From Saprospiraceae bacterium (GTDB lineage: Bacteria; Bacteroidota; Bacteroidia; Chitinophagales; Saprospiraceae), in assembly GCA_016708265.1 (NCBI GenBank), contig JADJGA010000002.1, positions 1 through 41,187 of the forward strand: a stretch of 41,187 nucleotides of DNA, read 5' to 3'. This document shows positions 11,146 to 20,594 of the stretch, piece after piece. The stretch's first letter is position 1, and each line of letters opens with the position of its first letter. The translations under genes and the position numbers were made by a program. The notes beneath the pieces were generated by a model. That model worked only from the letters and a program-made list of their open reading frames with translations. It ran no database searches and was not told where the DNA came from.

Positions 11146-13158
11146 TTAAATTATTAAAGAAACTAAAATATCAATCATTTTTATACCAATAAAAGGAACC
11201 AAAATGCCTCCAAAGCCATAAATAAAAAGATTTCTTCGCAATAATGCGCTTGCACCAATAGGTTTATAAGATACACCTTTCAGAGCTAATGGAATTAAAA
11301 GAGGAATTATTAAAGCATTGAAAATTATGGCTGAAAGTATTGCGCTCTCAGGAGAATGCAGGTTCATGACATTCAGGTTTTGCAAAGCAGGAATATTAGC
11401 AATGAACAAAGCTGGTACAATGGCAAAATATTTAGCTACATCATTTGCTATACTGAATGTAGTGAGTGTCCCCCTTGTCATGAGAAGTTGTTTTCCTATT
11501 TCGACAACCTCTATCAATTTAGTGGGATCATTATCCAGATCTACCATATTCCCTGCTTCCTTGGCTGCCTGTGTTCCGCTGTTCATTGCCACTCCAACAT
11601 CTGCCTGAGCCAATGCTGGAGCATCATTGGTTCCATCGCCCATCATAGCTCAAGTCTTCCTTCTGATTGTTCTTTGCGTATGTAATTCATCTTATCTTCG
11701 GGTTTTGCTTCTGCTATAAAATCATCAACCCCTGATTTTTCAGCTATGAATTTAGCTGTCAGGGATTATCTCCCGTCACCATTACTGTCTTTATACCCAT
11801 TTTTCGCAGACGTTCGAATCGTTCTTTAATCCCCGGTTTGATGATATCCTGTAGTTCAATTACACCTATAACTCTCTCATTTTCAGCAACAACAAGCGGA
11901 GTTCCGCCATTACTTGAAATGGATCTGACTCTTTCTGCAATTTCATCAGGAAAAGTATTACCTGCTTTTTCAATGATGGTTTTAATGGCATCAGTGGCAC
12001 CTTTCCTTATTTTTATGTCTGCATAATCAATACCTGAACTTCTAGTTTCAGCTGTGAATTTAATAAATCTTGGATTTTCAAGATTATAAGTAGTTGGAAT
12101 AATGTCAGCCAATTCTATAATCGATTTGCCTTCAGGTGTTTCGTCAGCCATAGAACTCAGCACTGATGCATTGACAAAATGGTCTTTATCAATACCATTT
12201 GCAGGATAAAAATTAGTAGCTTTTCTATTTCCAATGGTTATAGTTCCGGTTTTATCCAACAATAATACGTCAATATCTCCTGCAGTTTCAACTGCTTTAC
12301 CGCTTTTAGTTATCACATTGGCTCTCAATGCTCTGTCCATACCGGCAATGCCTATGGCAGACAGTAGTCCTCCGATAGTTGTCGGGATCAAACAGACAAA
12401 TAAAGAAATAAAGGCTGCAATTGTGATTGGTGTTTGAGCATAATCGGCAAATGGTTTTAGGGTAATAGTCACAATTATAAAACTAAGGTGAAGCCTGCCA
12501 AAAGAATTGTCAAAGCTATTTCATTGGGTGTTTTTTTGTCTTGAGGCTCCTTCTACAAGTGCAATCATCTTATCAAGAAAACTTTCTCCTGCTTCAGTAG
12601 TTACCTTAATTTTTATTTTATCCGAAAGCACTTTCGTGCCACCTGTTACACTGCTTTTATCACCACCGGCTTCGCGTATCACTGGTGCACTTTCTCCGGT
12701 TATTGCACTTTCATCAATAGTAGCCAGACCTTCGATTATCTCACCATCTGAAGCAATCACATCACCTGCTTCGCATATAAAAATATCACCTTTCCTGAGT
12801 TTGGATGAAGAAATAATTTTGCCATTTTCAAGTTTAGCAGGGGTTTCTTCCCTTGTTTTACGCAAGCTTTCTGCCTGAGCCTTACCTCTTGCTTCAGTAA
12901 TAGCCTTAGAAAAATTTGTAAATAATAATGTCATTAAAAGAATAAAAGTCACTATAATATTATAACCGGCACTTCCCTGGTTTTTTCACCTAAAACAATC
13001 CATATGCTTACAAATATCATTATCAATGTACCAATCCAAACTGTGAACATTACCGGATTACGGTACATTTTTACAGGATTTAATTTGATAAAAGATTGTT
13101 TACCAGCTACTTTTACCAATTCAGATTGAAATAGCTTAGTGCTTGAATTTCGTTTCAT
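11146..13158 (-). pseudogene. kdpB: Potassium-transporting ATPase ATP-binding subunit KdpB, three frameshifts
   Basis: KdpB is the P-type ATPase subunit that hydrolyses ATP to drive K+ import. Four frame segments cover the whole protein. 12952-13158 holds the N-terminus (FQSELVKVAGKQSFIKLNPV). 12521-12952 holds the actuator domain with the TGES motif (SAITGESAPVIREAGG). 11759-12472 holds the phosphorylation site DKTGTIT and most of the N domain. 11146-11646 holds the hinge (GDGTNDAPALAQADVGVAMN) and the last helices. The frame changes are near 12952, 12475-12520 and 11650-11760. All catalytic motifs survive, so the gene would be functional if the lesions are sequencing errors. The start overlaps the kdpA stop (ATGA). 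Confidence 0.9.
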
Positions 13159-14712
13159 AGATTTTTTGCTGCAAGACTGCCTGCTATAGCTACCGGGCCT
13201 ATTATCGGTAAGTATCTTGCCAGCAACATAACAATTCCAGTTCCTATATTCCAGAATGGTGTATTATCACCTAAACCTTCGAAACCACTACCATTGTTGG
13301 CACTAGCAGAAGTAAATTCATAAAGCATTTCACTAAAACCATGATATCCCGGATTATTTAACCAGCCAGAATAAGTCTGCTGATCAACCACATACAAATG
13401 GCTTGCCATTGCCGTGCCTGCAAGTATCAGAAAAGGATGCAGCAAAGCTATGATCATGGCAATTTTCATTTCCCTTGCTTCGATTTTTTACCTAAAAATT
13501 CCGGAGTTCTTCCTACCATCAATCCACTGATAAACACAGCTAAAATGATAAAAACATAAAAGTTAAGAAACCCTACTCCTACTCCACCATAAAAAGCATT
13601 GACCATCATGCCCAACATCATTGTCATTCCTGAAAAAGCTGTAAAACTGTCGTGCATTGCATTTACTGAACCATTACTTGTACAAGTAGTATTTATCGCC
13701 CAGTATGCAGAAGCAGCAGTTCCAAAACGGATTTCCTTGCCTTCCATACTTCCTGATGGTTCAGCAATACCAATTTCAGTTATAGCCGGATTTCCCTTCA
13801 TTTCATTAATTACAGTTGGAAGCAAAAGCAGAAAAAAACCAATTGTCATAACACCAAATATTGTCCAGGCTAGTTTCCTCCTTTTTAATACATAACCCAT
13901 TGCAAAGATCATTGCAACAGGTATCAGTAATATTGCAATGTTTTCGATCAAGTTAGTAAAGTAATTCGGGTTTTCAAATGGATGTGCAGAGTTAGGTCCA
14001 AAAAACCACCACCATTTGTTCCTAATTGTTTGATAGCAACAAAAGCTGCTACAGGGCCTCTGCTCACTTGCACAGTATCTCCCTGTAGATTTGTCATAAT
14101 ATCTTTACCTTCAAATGTCATGGGTACACCATTGAACAACAACAGGATTGATACAATTAGGGCAAGTGGAAATAATATCCTTGTAGCACTTCTTACAAAC
14201 AGAAAATAAAAATTACCTAATTTTTCTGTTGTCTTTTCTTTCATTGCAAAAAATACTACTGCTGCAATCGCTATACCGCAAGCTGCACTTATGAACTGCC
14301 ACAACATCAATGTAAGCTGTCCTAAATATGAAAGTCCGGTTTCACCTGAATAATGCTGGAGATTTGTATTTGTAATAAAACTTACAGTAGTATTGAAAGC
14401 TAAATCTCCGGTCATTGATGGATTTTTATCCGGATTAAATGGCAACCAGCTCATATTTGTCAGGACGAACATCGATATAAAAAACCATATTAAATTAATA
14501 GTAATCAAGGCTATAAGATGTTGTTTCCAGGTCATTTCTTTTGTTGGATCGACACCTCCAAATTTATAAAAGAGCTTGTCAACAGGATTAAATATCAAAT
14601 CTGTCCAATTTTTTTTATTTGTGAAAACCTGACCAATATAATTCCCAAAAGGTATTGCAAGCACAATCACAGTTATAAACATCAGAATCAATCCGTAAAC
14701 TTCAGTATTCAT
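13155..14712 (-). pseudogene. kdpA: Potassium-transporting ATPase subunit KdpA, frameshifted and short at the C-terminus
   Basis: KdpA is the K+-selective channel-like subunit of the Kdp pump. Three segments cover it. 13948-14712 spans residues 1 to about 245, with the selectivity-loop sequence NTTVSFITNTNLQHYSGE and the loop IKQLGTNGGGF. 13466-13951 carries the third loop region (ASAYWAINTTCTSNGSVNAM). 13155-13469 carries the fourth (EFTSASANNGSGFEG). Frames change near 13950 and 13468-13480. The protein stops at GSLAAKNL, just where family members continue for roughly 40 more residues with a final membrane helix; that stop overlaps the kdpB start. About 515 residues versus the usual 560 suggests a small deletion or another lesion at the junction. 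Confidence 0.88.
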
Positions 14713-14942
14713 AAATATTATTTGTTAAGATTTTAAAAGGATCATATTTTTATAATGAATGTATGGGGTGATAATAATTATGATCAGAAAGTAGAAAATT
14801 AATATCACAATTCTTACAGCATTGACTAATAAAATAGTCCAATTTATAATTATTATTGCTTAGTTTTTAGTTGACATACTACCTCTTACCGCATAACTGA
14901 TAGGTGTAATTTGTAAAATATGTCGTGTCCGATATTTCTTGA

Positions 14943-15019
14943 TCAGAACTTTTCAGGTCTGATAAGTACATAGCATAAATAAACAAACATTAATATAGCA
15001 ATAAGAAAAGAAATATCAT
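14943..15019 (-). CDS. kdpF: KdpF-like small membrane subunit, one frameshift near the start
   Basis: This is a tiny gene between the unknown small gene and kdpA. The frame ending at TGA 14945-14943 reads ISFLIAILMFVYLCYVLI and then RPEKF: one hydrophobic helix with the Y-x-x-Y-x-L-x-(R/K)-P-E-x-F ending typical of KdpF. The only plausible ATG (15019-15017) is out of frame by one base, so one base appears to be missing within the first three codons, as in its neighbours. KdpF (about 25-30 residues) stabilises the KdpABC complex in the membrane. Position and C-terminal motif make the call good despite the size. Confidence 0.72.
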
Positions 15020-15024
15020 AGCCT

Positions 15025-15353
15025 TTAATTTTCTAAAATTGTTTTGATAAATGCAGACTTTAGTTCAAGGGAGAATGAATCCATGTGTTTTTTCATAGTT
15101 AAAGGAGTTTCATCAGATGCTATGATTTCTAAAAACTCATTTTCAACTGCATTTTTTACATGTAGTTTCCCTGAAGAATACAAAAGATTCATAACTTTAA
15201 TGATATCCTGCGCTTTAACTTGCTCTTCCTGCTGCATATAAAGCTGATACTGAATTGCCAACTTCCTAAGCAAATCATATTCGCCTTTGTAACTAATGTT
15301 TCAATTGCCCAGGGCAACCATTCTTCAATCATTATTGTAATTTTAGTTTCCAT
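15025..15353 (-). CDS. Small uncharacterised protein leading the kdp operon, one frameshift
   Basis: From ATG 15353 the DNA reads METKITIMIEEWLPWAIETL VTK. After one missing A near 15287 it continues EYDLLRKLAIQYQLYMQQEE through residue 108 (ending FIKTILEN). It is predicted all-helical, soluble and acidic, with no membrane span and no catalytic motif I recognise. It ends five bases before the kdpF start and begins about 36 bases after a candidate sigma-54 promoter, so it is the first gene of the kdpFABC transcript. I recall small proteins of this kind beside kdp genes in other Bacteroidota, but I cannot name the family with certainty. A role in K+ stress control is inference only. Confidence 0.6.
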
Positions 15354-15388
15354 TTTTGTTCATTTTTGAAATACAACAAATAGATAAT

Positions 15389-15404
15389 GCCAAAACTTGT
15401 TCCA
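15389..15404 (-). promoter_or_regulatory. Candidate sigma-54 (-24/-12) promoter of the kdp operon
   Basis: On the minus strand the sequence TGGAACAAGTTTTGGC resembles the TGGCAC-N5-TTGC consensus. The GG and GC dinucleotides are 11 rather than 10 bases apart. It ends 36 bases before the start of the first gene of the operon, as expected for a short leader. The adjacent regulator belongs to the sigma-54 activator class, which makes the site more likely. The spacing mismatch keeps confidence low. Confidence 0.35.
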
Positions 15405-15479
15405 CATATTTAAATTAGTTATTAATTAATTGCAATTCTGATTGTTATGACTTGTATAGCTTTTGGAAGACAAACAAAA

Positions 15480-15498
15480 CCCTTTCATTTTGAAAGGG
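15480..15498 (-). terminator. Rho-independent terminator of the response-regulator gene
   Basis: A perfect 7-base-pair hairpin (CCCTTTC / GAAAGGG, 5-base loop) is followed on the minus strand by TTTTGTTTG. It lies 24 bases past the regulator's stop. A second copy of the right half (TCATTTTGAAAGGG) lies at 15508-15521. The hairpin separates the regulator transcript from the kdp operon. Confidence 0.75.
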
Positions 15499-15521
15499 TA
15501 AAGCATATCATTTTGAAAGGG

Positions 15522-16868
15522 TTATTTTATTTGGTAATCCTCTATCTTCCTGTAAAGTGTTGTCAAGGCAATACCTAAGAGTTCTGCAGTTTTCGTTTTA
15601 TTACCATTTGTATAATTCAGCACTTTTTGAATATGGATTTTTTCAGCACTTGCAAGGTCAAAAGCTGATAAAAATTTTCCTTTTGATTTATCCGTATTGA
15701 GTTTTTGCAATTCAACAGGCAGACTATCGACAGTCAATTCACTACCATCAGTCAGGATGACACTTCTTTCAATTATATTTTTTAATTCTCTGATATTTCC
15801 ATTCCATGAATGCAGCTTCAATATTTCAATATAGTCGCGGGAAATTTCAATAATTTTTTTGTTGGTTTTATGCGTAAACATCTTCAGGAAATACAAGGAC
15901 AATTCTTCAATATCAGCAATACGTTCTTTTAAAGAAGGCAGGGCAATTTGAAAAACAGCAATCCTGTAATACAGATCTTCTCTGAAATTTTTCACTTCAA
16001 CTTCTTTTATTAAATCCTTGTTGGTAGCTGCAATAACACGGACATTAACTCTGGTAGGTTTACTGTCACCCACCTTTAGAAATTCACCTGTTTCAAGAAC
16101 TCTCAATAGTTTTGCCTGAAGATCGGGAGGCATCTCACCAATTTCATCAAGGAAAATACTGCCATTGTTAGCTTCTTCAAAAATTCCTTTACTATCCCTT
16201 AATGCACCGGTAAACGCTCCTGCCTTGTGTCCAAACAATTCATTTTCCAATAATTCTTTACTGAAAGCAGAGCAGTTCACAGCAATAAAATTTTGTTTAT
16301 TTCTTTTGCTTGCATTATGAATAGCTCCGGCAAAAACTTCCTTTCCAGTGCCGGTTTCTCCTGTCAACAGGACAGATGCATCAGAGGAAGCTACTTTTTT
16401 AGCAGCTTCAATAGAACTTAAGATTGATTTTGATTTTCCAATTATACTATCAAATGATTGCCTGTTATGCAACTGCTTCTCTAATTGTATGACACGTTTT
16501 GCCAGGGTCACTTTTTCTATCGCTTTATTTAGCAAAGGAATTATTTTATTATTGTCATCACCTTTTGTGATGTAATCAAAAGCACCATTTTTTATTGCCT
16601 GGACACCATCAGCTATATTACCATAAGCTGTTAGTAAGATTACTTCAATTTGAGGGTATTTATCCTTGATGACCCTGGTCAGCTCAACCCCGTTTCCATC
16701 CGGAAGCTTAACATCACAAAGCACCACATCAACATCGGTTTGTTCAATTTTTTTTAATGCTGATCTGCAATCAGATGCCTGAAAAACATTGAAACCTTCA
16801 AGACTGATAATTCTTGAAAGCAAATTTCTAAGTTTCTCCTCATCATCTATTATTAAAATATTTTTCAA
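15522..16868 (-). CDS. Sigma-54-dependent response regulator (NtrC family), probable kdp activator
   Basis: An intact 448-residue NtrC-type regulator. The receiver domain (1-120) has the acidic pair Asp8-Asp9, phospho-acceptor Asp52 (CDVKLPDG), Thr80 and Lys102. The AAA+ domain (about 140-370) has Walker A GETGTGKE (170-177), the sigma-54-contacting loop GAFTGA (217-222), Walker B SIFLDEIGE and an arginine-finger region. The C-terminus (about 400-446) is a Fis-type helix-turn-helix (NKTKTAELLGIALTTLYRKI). It would hydrolyse ATP to remodel sigma-54 RNA polymerase. Position, next to kdp and with a partner kinase at the other end of the locus, suggests it replaces the OmpR-type KdpE. It has its own terminator and probably its own promoter. 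Confidence 0.92.
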   Translation of the reverse strand: MKNILIIDDEEKLRNLLSRIISLEGFNVFQASDCRSALKKIEQTDVDVVLCDVKLPDGNGVELTRVIKDKYPQIEVILLTAYGNIADGVQAIKNGAFDYITKGDDNNKIIPLLNKAIEKVTLAKRVIQLEKQLHNRQSFDSIIGKSKSILSSIEAAKKVASSDASVLLTGETGTGKEVFAGAIHNASKRNKQNFIAVNCSAFSKELLENELFGHKAGAFTGALRDSKGIFEEANNGSIFLDEIGEMPPDLQAKLLRVLETGEFLKVGDSKPTRVNVRVIAATNKDLIKEVEVKNFREDLYYRIAVFQIALPSLKERIADIEELSLYFLKMFTHKTNKKIIEISRDYIEILKLHSWNGNIRELKNIIERSVILTDGSELTVDSLPVELQKLNTDKSKGKFLSAFDLASAEKIHIQKVLNYTNGNKTKTAELLGIALTTLYRKIEDYQIK

Positions 16869-16959
16869 TTATCTAATTAATATTATAATAAAAAATTCTT
16901 AAACTTACGAAATATTTCCATTCAAAACCTTATTCCCTATTTAATAATTGATTTCTTGA

Positions 16960-16967
16960 CAAATATA
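16960..16967 (-). promoter_or_regulatory. Possible Bacteroidota -7 box for the response regulator
   Basis: The minus strand reads TATATTTG, matching TAnnTTTG. It is about 92 bases before the regulator start. I found no good -33 element, so this is tentative. Confidence 0.25.
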
Positions 16968-17105
16968 CAGGATAAATGTAATTATTAAATGTAATCCAAT
17001 AATATAAAAGTTAACACAGAAAAAATAAAGTGCTATAAAAGTTCAATTTATGGGATTTAGGCACAAATTACTGTCGCGAGTGAACTCGAAATAAAATTGG
17101 TATTC

Positions 17106-19040
17106 TCAAATTCTTTTTATTTTAACATCAGTATTAGTATTTACATGTAGAGGAACTTTTTCCTCAATAACATTGCTGGTATCTAAACCAAATGCCTGCA
17201 TATCTGAAATACTAATTTTATTTACAACCTGGTAAAATGAAAACAAGAGCCTGTTCCAGTATTTTACTTCGAGGTCAGATGAATGTATCCTGTCAATCAT
17301 AATAAATTTATAGTCCCCTGGAATGTTATGTTTTTTTAAAGAATCATAACCACTTGTCAAATTTATTTCCTTTTTATGAACCATATTTTCAATTATCTTT
17401 CTGAAGAATAGATTTATCCTTGGTCTGATTTTAAAGCCTATATTAAGATCAATTCTAAACAGAATCCCCGGGATCAGTTCTTTGACATCATATTGGAGCA
17501 TAGAAGGTTCATCAGTATTATTAACATGGATAAACCAATATTTATCAGCACGTTTCGGGGATTTATAAATTATTGAATAAATGATTTTAGATTCAATATC
17601 TTCTTTCGAATCTGTTCTTGTCAAATAAACTAAATTTGTTGCAAATTTAGATATGGATTTATCTTTACTTATATCCTTAATTATATCGAGATAATCATTG
17701 ATTTTCAAATATTTAAAATAATTTTTCTTTATTTCTCTTACCTGATACCAGGTATACATTATCATCATGAATAAACCTGAAATTAATAACGTAATCCAGC
17801 CTCCATGTGTAAACTTATAAAGATTAGCTATCAGAAAAGATATTTCAATGGTAAGATAAAACAATACAAAAACAACAACTACAATATCACTTCTATGCTT
17901 ATTTAACTTTAAATGTTGTGCAAGAAGTAAAGTTGTGGCAATCATTGTGATAGTAATTGCAAGTCCGTATGCTGCTTCCATATTTGAAGAATTGCCAAAA
18001 TAAAAAACAACCCCACAACACGAAATAAATAAAAACCAGTTAATCACTGGGATGTAAATCTGCCCTTTTATAATAGTAGGATGTGAAATTCTGAGTTTTG
18101 GCCAGAAATTCAAAGGAATAGCCTCACTAATGAGTGTAAATGTTCCACTAATTAAAGCCTGACTTGCTATAACTGCAGCCATAGTAGCTATTATTACCGA
18201 AGGTAAAATAAACCAATCTGGCACAATACTGAAAAAGGGATTTAGCGTTTTTGATATAGAATCACTATTTTTAATAATCCAGGCTCCCTGACCTAAATAA
18301 TTGACAATAAGACATATTTTAACAAAAATCCATGATACCCTGATATTTTTAAAACCACAATGTCCCAGATCTGAATATAAAGCTTCTGCTCCTGTAGTAC
18401 ATAAAAAAACTGCTCCTAATAATACAAAACCATTCGGATGATCATGCAAAAAGACATATACAAAATATGGATTTAAAGCTTTTAATACAACTGGGAATTG
18501 TATTAAATGTATAAATCCTAATACGAAAAGCATACCAAACCAAATAACCATTATAGGTCCAAATGTTTTTCCAATTAAATCTGTGCCAAATTGTTGAAAT
18601 AAAAATAGTATGAAGAGTATTATTATAACAATAGGCACCACAGAAATTCCAGGATTAATTATTTTTAAGCCTTCTATAGCTGAAGTTACCGTAATAGCCG
18701 GAGTTATAATGCCGTCAGCAAACAACATACTTGCACCTAAAATTGCCAATATATAAACCCATTTCCGCTTTTTGCGCAAAAGAGCATACAATGCAAAAAT
18801 TCCTCCTTCTCCCTTATTATCTGCCCTGAGAGTAATAATTACATATTTTATTGTTGTCTGCAATGTCAAAGTCCAAAAAATACAAGATAATGCACCCAAT
18901 ATTAATGTCTGATCAAAATCAGGACTGTCAATTATTGCATTCATTACATATAAAGGTGATGTCCCAATATCACCAAAAACAATACCCAGAGCCACAAGTA
19001 ATCCGGCAGCACTCAATTTATTTAAATCATTTTTATTCAT
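17106..19040 (-). CDS. kup: Kup-family potassium uptake protein
   Basis: A complete KUP/HAK/KT transporter that takes up K+, probably with H+, across the inner membrane. The N-terminal signature LSAAGLLVALGIVFGDIGTS is followed by NKGEGGIFALYALL, GIITPAITVTSAIEGL and FLCTTGAEALYSDLGHCG, the conserved core blocks. About 12 hydrophobic helices occupy roughly residues 10-440, then a cytosolic C-terminal domain. The open frame extends upstream to 19085, but the ATG at 19040 (MNKNDLNKLSAAG) fits the family start; the extra 15 residues (MYFLKESKSFSIIIT) look like leader. Final length about 644 residues. It lies directly next to the kdp regulator, so low- and high-affinity K+ systems are side by side. 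Confidence 0.93.
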   Translation of the reverse strand: MNKNDLNKLSAAGLLVALGIVFGDIGTSPLYVMNAIIDSPDFDQTLILGALSCIFWTLTLQTTIKYVIITLRADNKGEGGIFALYALLRKKRKWVYILAILGASMLFADGIITPAITVTSAIEGLKIINPGISVVPIVIIILFILFLFQQFGTDLIGKTFGPIMVIWFGMLFVLGFIHLIQFPVVLKALNPYFVYVFLHDHPNGFVLLGAVFLCTTGAEALYSDLGHCGFKNIRVSWIFVKICLIVNYLGQGAWIIKNSDSISKTLNPFFSIVPDWFILPSVIIATMAAVIASQALISGTFTLISEAIPLNFWPKLRISHPTIIKGQIYIPVINWFLFISCCGVVFYFGNSSNMEAAYGLAITITMIATTLLLAQHLKLNKHRSDIVVVVFVLFYLTIEISFLIANLYKFTHGGWITLLISGLFMMIMYTWYQVREIKKNYFKYLKINDYLDIIKDISKDKSISKFATNLVYLTRTDSKEDIESKIIYSIIYKSPKRADKYWFIHVNNTDEPSMLQYDVKELIPGILFRIDLNIGFKIRPRINLFFRKIIENMVHKKEINLTSGYDSLKKHNIPGDYKFIMIDRIHSSDLEVKYWNRLLFSFYQVVNKISISDMQAFGLDTSNVIEEKVPLHVNTNTDVKIKRI

Positions 19041-19284
19041 CGTAATAATTATGCTGAAGCTTTTTGATTCCTTCAAAAAATACAATCACTTTTATGCCAA
19101 TTAATTTTACAATATTATGAATATTTTTTGATAGGGGGGAAAAATAATATGTCTTTTCTAAATTTTATAAAAAATGCAAAAGTTGAATTATTTTAATAAA
19201 AAAGTATTTAGAGTACTTGTCTGAATCTTAAGTTTGGAAGAGTTGCTTATAATATCTGTATAGATTTAACCTTAAAATTTTTTT

Positions 19285-20593
19285 CTATTTGTATACACTA
19301 CTTAACTCACTTCCAGGATAATAATGATATAAAATTTCCTCTGTTTGGTATCCTGCCAGAGCCATACCAAGTCCGCCGATCTGGCACATTCCAGCTCCAT
19401 GCCCCCATCCTGCCCCGTGATAGATGAAACCTGACAGAAAGTCTTCACCATCGTTTAATAAATGCTCAATAATAATAGCTGAGCTATACAGAAATTTCCT
19501 GTGCAGGACTTTCCTTATCTCATAGTCTTTAAAAATAATAAGTTTTTTCTTTTTATCATCAACATCAATATAACTGATCTCAAGCTCCAGCAACCTGCCA
19601 CTGCCTGCTCTTTTAAGTGGTTTTAAAACTTCAACGGCTTTAATCTTTAATCTGAGTTTTTCATTCAAATTTTGCACAAGTTCTTCCTGTGATACAGCAA
19701 CTTTCCATCTGAAATACTTTCCACTTTCATCTACATTGCCAAGATATTTGTGCAATTCTTCTTCCTTTATAAAATGAGGACTACAAAATGATACAGGTAC
19801 TGATAATACCCAGTATTTGAAATCAGTTTCAGAAGTCAGATCGACTATAATATTTCCTGGTGCATCTGGTATATTCAGCATATAGTCTTTGGGGTCGTTC
19901 TCCCAAAGATTTTCAAATCGTTCCATCACACCTCCACAAGATTTGGAATACCTGGCATCCACAATTTTATTATTGTACATCAGGACTTTTCCCCTTGTTG
20001 CCCTTGCTGCTTTCCTGCTATGATCAGTCAGATTATTCACTCCTTGAAATCTCTGGCAACAGTCATCATTGCACACATCAAAACCGAGTGCAACATGTTT
20101 CTGTTCAACATTTGCCAGCATCCATGAACGTGCTACTATGGATTGAGCTTCGATATAAGTGTCAGGACATTCAGAACTCATCTCTGATGTAGCAACACAT
20201 GCAAGGTATTCTTCAAGTGGCAATTCATTGATCAGTAAAATATTACTATTTACAACACTTATAATCAGTCGATAAGCGAGTTTTACATCGATTTTTTGCC
20301 CAATGAAATCCCCTGCCAGCTATCACGTCTTTTACGATTATTATCGAATCTTGCTCATTTTGTTCTATGATCAACTGATCAACAGAGTATCCCTGAAATT
20401 TAAGTTTTCCACTATCTGCCCTGATTTCAAAATAATCACGTGGTTCATAGGCAATAATATTCCCATCCGCAATAAGATCTATCTCTTTTGCCTGGGAAAC
20501 ATCCAGAATTAAACTTTTTTCAAGATCTTCAGGAAGAATCATCCCAACTCTGAGAATTGGTTCCTTCTCCGGAATTGAATCAGGTATAAGCAT
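19285..20593 (-). CDS. SpoIID/LytB-domain protein (peptidoglycan-active), one frameshift
   Basis: The N-terminal part (20246-20593) has a beta-rich domain (ILRVGMILPEDLEKSLILDV). The C-terminal part (19285-20223) has the SpoIID core: LEEYLACVATSEMSSECPDT, YIEAQSIVARSWMLA and RYSKSCGGVMERFENLWEND. It ends with GWGHGAGMCQIGGLGMALAG. The parts join when one A is added to an A6 run near 20292, giving a continuous protein of about 436 residues. SpoIID proteins cleave denuded glycan strands; LytB relatives stimulate amidases. No signal peptide is visible at the chosen start, which is odd for an envelope enzyme. It begins one base after the stop of the kinase-like gene, so the two are an operon. Confidence 0.82.
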
Positions 20594-20594
20594 T

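Noticed and set aside
11805..11830. CGTTCGAATCG, resembling a tRNA T-loop
   Set aside because: It lies inside kdpB coding sequence and no acceptor stem or anticodon arm can be folded around it.
12507..12878. Plus-strand open frame of 123 codons
   Set aside because: It mirrors the KdpB actuator domain on the opposite strand; the TGES-containing minus frame is the real one.
7505..15353. Frameshifts rescued by transcriptional slippage in A runs, as in some endosymbionts
   Set aside because: The affected runs are mostly 2 to 6 bases, too short for efficient polymerase slippage, which usually needs about nine or more; read error is simpler.
17070..17095. CGAGTGAACTCG as a hairpin or operator after kup
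   Set aside because: The loop would be only two bases and there is no T run; chance palindromy cannot be excluded.
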